Source: an uncultured Oscillospiraceae bacterium
GTDB taxonomy: Bacteria; Bacillota; Clostridia; Oscillospirales; Oscillospiraceae
Assembly: GCA_947627285.1 (NCBI GenBank)
Contig: CANQVL010000004.1
Span: 1 to 64,000, forward strand
DNA: 64,000 bases
Reading direction: 5' to 3'
How positions within the stretch are numbered: the first letter of the stretch is position 1; the number at the start of each line of letters is the position of its first letter. Position numbers and translations under genes: made by a program. Of the stretch, positions 14,861 to 23,200 are shown one piece after another. The notes under the pieces are model-generated. The model was not told the DNA's origin. It made no database searches and was given only the letters and a program-made list of their open reading frames with translations.

Positions 14861-16237
14861 ATGCGTCCTGTCAAGATAGCGTACATCGGCGGAGGGTCTA
14901 AGCTTTGGGCGAGGTCGTTTATGCAGGATCTGGCGCTGGATCCGGATCTCAACGGAGAGGTGGCGCTTTATGACATCGACCTTCCGGCGGCGGAGAGGAA
15001 CAGGAAAATCGGCACGCTTATCCATCAAAAGCCGGAGGCGAGGTCAAAATTCACCTACACCGTGGCGGAGACGCTGGAGAAGGCGCTTAACGGGGCGGAC
15101 TATGTGCTCATATCCATTCTCCCCGGCACCTTTGCGGAGATGCGCTCCGACGTACACGCGCCGGAGAAGTACGGCGTATACCAGTCCGTGGGCGACACCG
15201 CGGGGCCCGGCGGGGTGCTCAGGGCGATGCGCACCAACCCCATATACGAGGGCTTCGCGGAGGCGATAAGGGCGTACTGCCCGGGCGCGTGGGTGCTGAA
15301 CCTGACAAATCCCATGAGCGCCTGCGTGAAGACGCTCTATCAGGTGTTCCCGGAGATAAAGGCCTTTGGGTGCTGTCACGAGGTCTTTCACACCCAGGAC
15401 TTTTTGTGCTGTGTCCTCAGGGAGGCGACGGGGATCGAGGCGGGGCGGCGGGACATCTGGACGGACGTTTCCGGTATAAACCACTTCACATGGATAACCG
15501 GCGCGAGGTACAGGGGCACGGACATCATGGCGCTTTTGCCGGAGTTCGTTGAAAGGCACTTTGAGGAGGGCTTCAACGAGTCGGGGCCCGTTGACGAATA
15601 CCTCACCAACACCTTCGCCTACGCAAATCGGGTGAAGATGGATATGTGGAGGCGTTACGGCGCCCTGGGCGCGGCGGGCGACAGGCACCTGGCGGAATTT
15701 ATGGACAACACCTGGTATCTCCGGGACCCGGAGACGGTGAGGCGGTGGAAATTCGCCCTCACCACAGTGGACTGGCGAGAGGCGAACCAGGCGCGGCAGA
15801 TCGCCGAGTCCGTGGAGATGTCCGAGGGACGCAGGGAGATACCGCTGAAGCCCTCCGGCGAGGAGCTGGTGCGGATACTCAGGGGCCTTGCCGGGCTTGA
15901 GACGGTGGTGACAAACGTGAACCTGCCCAACCGGGGGCAGATGCCGGGGATTCCTCTGGGGAGCATAGTGGAGACTAACTGCGTATTCACCCACGGCACC
16001 GTCTCCCCCGTCGCCGCCCCTCCCCTGCCCCTCGGCGCGCTGTCCCTTGTCCGCCGCTGCTCGGACAACGTCGACCTCACCTGCCAGGGCACCCTGGAGC
16101 GCGACAAAGACAAGCTCTTCACCGCCTTCCTGAACCAACCCCTCTGCTCCACCCTAACATTGACCGACGCCAAATCCCTCTTCACCGAAATGTGCCAAAA
16201 CACCAAAAAATATTTGCAGCCCTATTACAGCCTCTGA
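14861..16237 (+). CDS. GH4 glycosidase, probable alpha-galacturonidase
   Basis: A 458-residue NAD- and metal-dependent glycoside hydrolase of family 4. Seen: a Rossmann entry KIAYIGGGSKLWAR, LNLTNPMSACVKTL, the family signature as CCHEVFHTQ (about 170), and SGINHFTW with a metal-binding His. GH4 enzymes oxidise C3 of the sugar, eliminate the aglycone and need Mn(II). In this family a CHEV signature is known from the alpha-galacturonidase LplD, while CN-type signatures mark phospho-glucosidases. With the neighbouring galacturonate pathway this makes alpha-galacturonidase the best call. AAAGGAGG is 8 nt upstream. Confidence 0.78.
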   Translation: MRPVKIAYIGGGSKLWARSFMQDLALDPDLNGEVALYDIDLPAAERNRKIGTLIHQKPEARSKFTYTVAETLEKALNGADYVLISILPGTFAEMRSDVHAPEKYGVYQSVGDTAGPGGVLRAMRTNPIYEGFAEAIRAYCPGAWVLNLTNPMSACVKTLYQVFPEIKAFGCCHEVFHTQDFLCCVLREATGIEAGRRDIWTDVSGINHFTWITGARYRGTDIMALLPEFVERHFEEGFNESGPVDEYLTNTFAYANRVKMDMWRRYGALGAAGDRHLAEFMDNTWYLRDPETVRRWKFALTTVDWREANQARQIAESVEMSEGRREIPLKPSGEELVRILRGLAGLETVVTNVNLPNRGQMPGIPLGSIVETNCVFTHGTVSPVAAPPLPLGALSLVRRCSDNVDLTCQGTLERDKDKLFTAFLNQPLCSTLTLTDAKSLFTEMCQNTKKYLQPYYSL

Positions 16238-16269
16238 AACCTTAAAATTTTAGACCCCCCAAATAAAAC

Positions 16270-16478
16270 ATTTTTCCGGCGGCATGTACGTCGGAAAAAT
16301 CACCTTATGTCGCGCAAGTGTGTGACCCTTTGGGTCACGCGCGCCGCGCGACAGCAGGAAAGCCCCCGCGAAAGGTCCGCAGACCTTTCGCGGGGGCTTT
16401 CCGCACGCTTCAAAAAAGGGCAAAGCCCTTTTTTGAACGTTTTGGCATTTAAAGGTCGCGAAGCGACCTTTAAAGCCA
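16270..16478. repeat. Covarying palindromic element, copy B (after spoVT)
   Basis: The three modules of copy A in the same order: ATTTTTCCG/CGGAAAAAT around a 13-nt loop GCGGCATGTACGT (16270-16300); TGTCGCGC/GCGCGACA enclosing GTGACCC-TTT-GGGTCAC (16308-16353); and TGGC-A-TTTAAAGGTCGC / GCGACCTTTAAAGCCA (16443-16478). Two hairpins are inserted between modules ii and iii: a perfect 21-bp stem (16357-16377 with 16382-16402) and a 13-bp stem around AAA (16409-16437). It ends two bases before the spoVT stop codon. Confidence 0.8.
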
Positions 16479-16480
16479 GT

Positions 16481-17020
16481 TCAGTTCTCCATCTGCTTGC
16501 CAAGGAATGTCGCCACGGTCTGGGCGAGCTTGTATTCCACCTCGCCCACGGTCCCGTCGCCCTCGGCAAAGAAGAGGACACAGCCCATGACGTCGCCCTC
16601 GGTGAGTATGGGCGCCGCCACGGTGACGGTATACTTCTCCGCGCCGTCAGCCGGGGCGATGGGCTTCTCGCCGGAGGAGCGGTGGTAGACCTGGCGCCCC
16701 TCCATGACCGCCTCCAGCTCCGGGGAGACCTGCCTGCCCGCAAGCTCGCGCTTTTGTACGCCGCAGACGGCTATGACGGAATCCCTGTCGGTGATCGCCG
16801 CCGCGAGACCCGTGGTCTTGCTCAGCGTTTCCACCATCTGGCCCGCGAAATCTGTAAGGTCCCCCATGGGGGAATACTTTTTGAATATGACCTCCCCGTC
16901 CTTCTCCGTATATATCTCCAGCGGGTCGCCGTCGCGGATGCGGAGGGTGCGGCGGATCTCTTTGGGGATGACTACGCGTCCCAGGTCGTCTATGCGTCTG
17001 ACTATTCCGGTTGCCTTCAT
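16481..17020 (-). CDS. spoVT: SpoVT, stage V sporulation transcription factor
   Basis: A 179-residue protein with an AbrB-type swapped-hairpin DNA-binding domain (1-50: TGIVRRIDDLGRVVIPKEIR) and a C-terminal GAF-like domain (about 55-179). In Bacillus, SpoVT tunes sigma-G regulons in the forespore late in sporulation, so its presence supports a spore former. RBS AGGAGG is upstream of MKATG. A sigma-G-like promoter lies just upstream. It is convergent with the GH4 gene, with palindromic element B between them. Confidence 0.95.
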   Translation of the reverse strand: MKATGIVRRIDDLGRVVIPKEIRRTLRIRDGDPLEIYTEKDGEVIFKKYSPMGDLTDFAGQMVETLSKTTGLAAAITDRDSVIAVCGVQKRELAGRQVSPELEAVMEGRQVYHRSSGEKPIAPADGAEKYTVTVAAPILTEGDVMGCVLFFAEGDGTVGEVEYKLAQTVATFLGKQMEN

Positions 17021-17058
17021 TTTGAAGTCCTCCTGTCTCTATTTGTATCGGCAGGAAT

Positions 17059-17088
17059 TAGTATCCGCCGGAATCGCGCCAATATTCA
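17059..17088 (-). promoter_or_regulatory. Sigma-G-like promoter of spoVT
   Basis: On the minus strand TGAATA (17088-17083), a 17-nt spacer and GATACTA (17065-17059) match the forespore sigma-G pattern (TGNATA, CATACTA) with one -10 difference. In Bacillus, spoVT is a sigma-G gene. Confidence 0.65.
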
Positions 17089-17283
17089 GTTGACCGGATC
17101 TGGATAATTTTTCACGTGGCGCGGGGGAAATTTTTTGAAAATTTTATTGAAAAGTACGCACCGTGCATACCAAAAGCGTCGCGGGAGGGTGTATAATTAT
17201 GCTAAATCCGGACTTTTAGCGCTTTTGGGGCGAAAAATACGCGAAAGCGTTTATATAAAACTATGAAAACGGAGGAATACACC

Positions 17284-20200
17284 ATGAAAAAGCTTATGTG
17301 TATTTTGCTGAGCGCGGTGATGGTGCTGGGACTGATACCTGTCACCGCGGCGGCGGATGCGCCGACCTACAATGACATCGCGCCGAAAAACGAGCTCGAG
17401 GTGAGATGGGGCGACGGCGAAGGGGAAGGGAACGGTTGGTACCGCGACAGCGGCAGGGCGGAACCGGACGATAATCTCCCCCAGGGCGTGAGCTTTGACG
17501 CGCAAACAAGCACGCTGACCCTGAAAGGCGCCGATATAAGCTTCATCAGGGCAGCGGATTGGGGCGAAAATAAGCTGACCATCAAGGTGGAGGGCGAAAA
17601 CCACATACGCTCATACCACGGGCGCGACGGCATCGAGCTCAGAAGCTGCCACGATGTGACCATTGAAGGCTCCGGCACGCTGAACGTGGAGGTCGCGGGC
17701 AAGAACGACGACCCCGTCAACCCGAGCTACGGCACGCCTCTGGGCGTATGGGACTGGTACTTGGTGGATCGCGGCGAGGGGTATAACGGTCAGGACGACC
17801 ACGTATATCCCAGCGGCACGCTCACCATCGACGGCGTGACGGTCAATCTCACAAACCCGGAGGACGAATACAGGCAGTTTTACGGTGAGGTCGAGTACCG
17901 CAACGCCCAGTCAATGAACGTCCTGATCGCCAACATGGAGCTCAAAGGCGGGGCGAAGGTGACTGCCAAGGGCATGGAGCGCGTATATATGAGCGCGAAT
18001 CTCACCATTGGCAAGGACTGCGAGATGACCGTTGACACGATGGAATTCAACGGCATATTGGACCAGGACAAGGAAAACGTCATAAAAACGACGCTCACGG
18101 TGAACGGCAAGCTCACCGCCACCGGGGACAGGTTCAGCGGCATAGAGGGCATAGAGGAGAACGAGAACGTCAGGGATATTTACGGCGTTAGCCTCCATAT
18201 TAATCCGGGCGCAAAGCTGGTGCTCAACGATGGCGGCGTGATCGACATCACGGCCCCGAAGCTGAGTTACGGGTGCGGCCTGAGCATAAGCTCGCCGGCT
18301 TATGACGATGACAACGATCCCAAGAATAAGCTTGGCGCGGCAAAAGCGGAAATAAACGGCGGGACTATCACCGTGAACGGCGCCAAGGACGGCATATCCG
18401 TGGACGCCGGCGCGACCTGGACGCAAAGCGCCGGTACTGTGACCGTGAACGTGGACGGCGACCGTGACGATTGGTGGGATATGTCCAGCGGCTTGGGCGT
18501 CAACGGCTACACGGATCACCCCGAAGATACCGCTAAATTTATCCAAACCGGAGGCACCGTGACCGTCAATATGAGCATGGGCAAGCCGACCGTGTTTGTG
18601 AACGAGAACAACCCGGACGGAGACGGGACGGAGTACGGACCAGGGGTCCATATAAGCGGCAGCGCGGAGTATGACATTTCCGGCAGCGCCAAGCTCAACG
18701 TAAATTATACCGGCACCGGAAACGGCTGGTTCCCGGGCGTTAAGATCGAAGCAAATTACAACGATCAGGGGCAGCCGGTCGGGAAGGGCGGCACGATGAA
18801 AGTCTCCGGAAACGCGACCGTCAACGTGGACTACACGGGCTTCAGCGGTATGGACGAGATCACGGGAATTTCAGGCTTCAGCGTGGAGAATGAAAGCACG
18901 CTCAACGTAGAAACCGGCGGAACCGTCACGGTCACACTGCCCGGCGGGAGCGTTGGCGACGCCACGGGGATAAGTCTGTTCGAGAGCACCGTGACGACAG
19001 GCGGAAATATAACCGTCACCGCGCCGAAGGGCATGACGACCAACAGTATGGTGGGCTTCAACCTCGGTCGTGACGTGGAAAACGAGGAGGAGAAGATTTC
19101 CAAGCTCACGGTTAGCGGGGGCACCGTTGATATTGAGCTCAAAGCCGTCACGCGCTACGTGGCAGTCGGAATCTCCGCGGGAGAGGGGTCGCAGGTCAGC
19201 TTTGAGGGCGGCGAGGTCAAGATGGATATCGGCGGCGATAAGCTTAACAACGAGGACTGGAGCGGCGCTGTCGGCCTGGAGCTCTGGAACGAATCAGAGG
19301 CCACCGTCAAGAGCGGCGCTAAGCTGGATTTTAAGGTTTCGAGGACCACGGGCGAGCGCACAGGTGTGAAAATCAGCGGCAGGAGCACGTACAAACAGGT
19401 CGAGGGCAGCGAGGTGACGCTCAACAGCATACCTGACGGGGATCTGAGATATGAGTCCTCCGCGGGTATGGAGGTCAGCGACTACAGCACAGTCACCTTA
19501 AACGGCACGCTCACCGTTTTGAAGGATGTTGACGTGGCGGTCATTCTGACCAGGAGCTCAATTGAGATAGGGACGGGCGCAAAGCTCATATATAACGCGC
19601 TGGACAGCGAGACGGGCGACGGCATCATCCTTTCCGACTACTCCAACCTCACCATGGCTGAGGGAGAGATAGACATTGATGTGCCCATCGTCGCACGGAA
19701 CCCCAGCGACGACGGGTCGTACTGGATGACCGGCGGATTTAACGTAGGGGAAAACTCCACCGCCGTCATCACGGGCGGAAAAATAAACATAAACCAGAAT
19801 GAGGCCAGGGGCACCGGCACCGACGACTTCTACACCGTGGGTCTCCAGGTCTCCAACGGATTTTTGAGGGTCATGGGCGGCGAGCTCAATTTGAGGGGGC
19901 TCTATCCCTTGTCCGCCATAAACAGCCTGGGCTCCTCCGACCTCATCACACTGGGGGAAGGCATAATCGCACTGTACGCCAATGGGACGGAATACGGCGA
20001 CGAGGATCTGAGCGGCTTTGAGGTTGAGAGGCACGTATACACATATGTCACGCAATACGGCGTAGACATCAACTACTTCGACTACGTTCTCGACCCGGAG
20101 GTTGAGACGCCCAGCGGTGAGTTCAACATGACCGTCAAGGCGGGGAGCGCCAAGGCCAAGTACAGCGCGATTCTGGAGCTGGTGAACTCAGGCTCCGTTA

Positions 20201-23200
20201 TCGCGGGGCAGGAGTACACCGCCCGCCTGACGGCAAGTTTGCCGGAGGGCTCTGATACCGTTACGCTGTCTGTGGACAACGGCAAGGTCGTGAATGGCAG
20301 CGTAAGCGTGAACGGCAAGATCGCGGACAAGGATACAAACAACGTGACTTATGGTGAGGATGAAGGAACCGCGTCGCTGACCGTACAAAGCGGAGATATT
20401 GTGCGCTTCACGGTTATCCCCGGCGCAAAGGAAAACACTATCAAAGCCGAATTTGAAAAAGCCAATGAGACAGCATCGGCACCGTTTACCGCTAAGGGCT
20501 ACGCGCTGGAGCTGCCCACCTCCACCGACAAGGCGACGGTAACTGTCAGCGGCGTCGCGGCGAAGGATACCGAGGTAAAAATCTTTGTAGACAGCGTTCA
20601 GTCGGGCGATGCTGTCACTGCCAACCAAGCCGGAGTGTGGAGCACCACCATTACGCTGGCAAATGAGGGCGAACACACCGTATACGCGACGATAGGCAAC
20701 AACCGGACAGATTCAAAGACCATCACCTACAAGTCCACGCTCCCGGTGGTGGAGAGCCTGACGGTGACAAACTGGATCCACGGCAGGACGTCGGCGGACC
20801 CGAACGTGGAGAGCACCTTTGTCATAGACTTCGCGGACCCCTCCAAGGCTCCCAGGTATTACACCTACTGGCCTGAGCTGCCGGAGTTCACCTTCACGGT
20901 GAAGTTCTCCCAGGGCGCGGACCGGGTAGCCGACGTGCGGGTTATCGCCACGGACTGGCAGGGCAACGAGGAGACGGTCTATCTGAGCCTGGATACCGGC
21001 ACAATGATCTGGACCGGCACGCACGAATTCGGCGTCGGCGATCACATCACGCCGGAGCAATTCCGCGTTGTGTGGCGCAATCTGGACGGCACAGAGGGAC
21101 AGACGCCGGAGACCTACGAGGAGCCGAAGATACCCGATTCCGCGTGGGGAGACCCGAAGGTCGAGGGCGATGTGTATACGCCGCCGGAGTATGAGGATAA
21201 CCGTACCGGCAAAAGGCTTGAGACAGTGACGGTAGAACCGGGCAAATACGATTTCACCGTAACTGACGGAGCCGAGGTGAAGCTGGTGAGCCCCGAGGGC
21301 GGCACGCTCGACGGCAGCGGTACGAGCTACAGCGTCACGGGCAAAGACGGAGATATGTACGTTGTCACCGTGAAAAATGACTCCGATGAGTACACCCTGT
21401 GCATATATTTCGAGTCAACAGGCGGCGGAGACGGGCAGGCGTATGTCCTGGCTGAAACAGCCGCACAGGACGACGACGCCAATGTGACCGTGGGCGGAGA
21501 TTATACAGCCTCCGACGCCGACAAGGGCAAGACGCTTGAATATCTTATAGTCGGCAGCAGGGTTTACAGGCTCGAAAAGAAAGCCGACAGCGAGGATACA
21601 TACACCGTGAAGGAGGACGTCACGGAGAAAGAGGATCTGGACATCACAAAGGTGTACAAATCCTTCAGCGTCAGCGGCTTTAGAGGCGCGGACTGGGATA
21701 ATGCCACGCTGGTGGAGTGGGACGGCGAACACAGTGACCTTCTTGTTGGGAGCGTCGGCAGCGTCCCCGCGACATACCACATCAACTACGCCACCGGCGA
21801 GGTGACCGTTGACGCGGACACCGAGGCAATCGCGCGGGAGTTCATGTCCACACAGCTTGCCGCCGACCTCATCGACTCGGCGATAAACGTGTGGGAAAAG
21901 GATATTGACAGGGAATTGATCGACGTCGAGGGCGTGAACTGCACGGTCAAGCTCCACGCCAGCTTCGACGTCCTGGGCGAGACATTGGGCAAGCTCACGG
22001 TGAAGCCTGAATTCACCATAACCGTCGGCACCAAGACAAAGGGGCACTTCGGGACGATCTCCGAGACGCTGACGGTGAAGGTGGGCTTTGAGTCCGTCAC
22101 AAGCGTTGACTACCGGCTCACCATGAAGCGGGATAAAGACGGCAATGTGGAGGGCTTTATACCCAAATACAGCGGCTACATCTCCGTTTCCGAGGACATG
22201 AGCTTCACGCTCGGCTTCTCGGTATCCATAAAGGGTCAAAATACCGGCACCGAAGAGGACGTCCTCAGCAAATATTTCGCCGAGACTGAGCTTGAGAAGT
22301 ACCTGGACGAGCTCGAGAAGTACCAAAACAAGGACACTATCCTGCCCACCGCGAAGGTGTACATCCCCATCCCCGCCGTTCCGGGCCTGGGCTTCTACTT
22401 CGGCAGCAGTCTCTACTATAACTACAAGCTGCTGGGCGAGCTATCCGTCAACAGCGAGATCAAAACCGGACTTAAAGCGGGTCTTGTCATCGCGGACAAC
22501 GAGGTAATCAGCAGGACGGGCGATCTGGAGCCGGTGGAGCAGACTACCGATCTTAAGTTCCACGCCGAGGCGGGCGCGGGAGTCGGCATCAGGGGAGATT
22601 TCGGCCTTTCCCTCCTGCGCGTGCTGGAGGTTGGAGTTTACGGTCAGGCGGGACCCAGGGTGGACATCAAGGGCCACGGTCACGCCGCCTTCGGGACGAA
22701 CAAGTCGACGGAGTTTGACGCGGAGATCGGCATTGCCCTCGGTCTGGAAGCCAAGGTCGGCACCGCGATCGCAATCAAGATCCTGAATATGAATAAAAGA
22801 GAAAGCTTAGACTTCTGGACGACCTACTTCACCCAGCCGGATTGGACCTTGGGCAGAAAATTCATGCCCACAAAGTTCACCGTGCGGGAGAAGGAGCCCA
22901 CCATTGTCCCGGCGGAGGTCAATCTCTCCACCGTGATAGATATGAATATCAGCTATCAGGAGCTTGTGGGGTCCTACGACGTGAAGTCGAAGATAATGGA
23001 CGCGGACAAGTACGAATTCCAGCTCTATGAGAGCGAGGGCAAGCCCGTTACGCTGACGAAAAACGGCGATCTCACCGTCACCGACAAGACGCAGAGCTTT
23101 GACTTCTGGGTGAAGGTGCTTTACAAGGTCCACCCCGACGACGAGTACCAGGTCTGGAAGATAGTGCCTCTGCGCTACACCCCGGCGGTCATAGAGGTGG

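Noticed and set aside
16270-16478. CRISPR array
   Set aside because: The hairpins are nested inverted repeats of differing sequence, not evenly spaced direct repeats with spacers.
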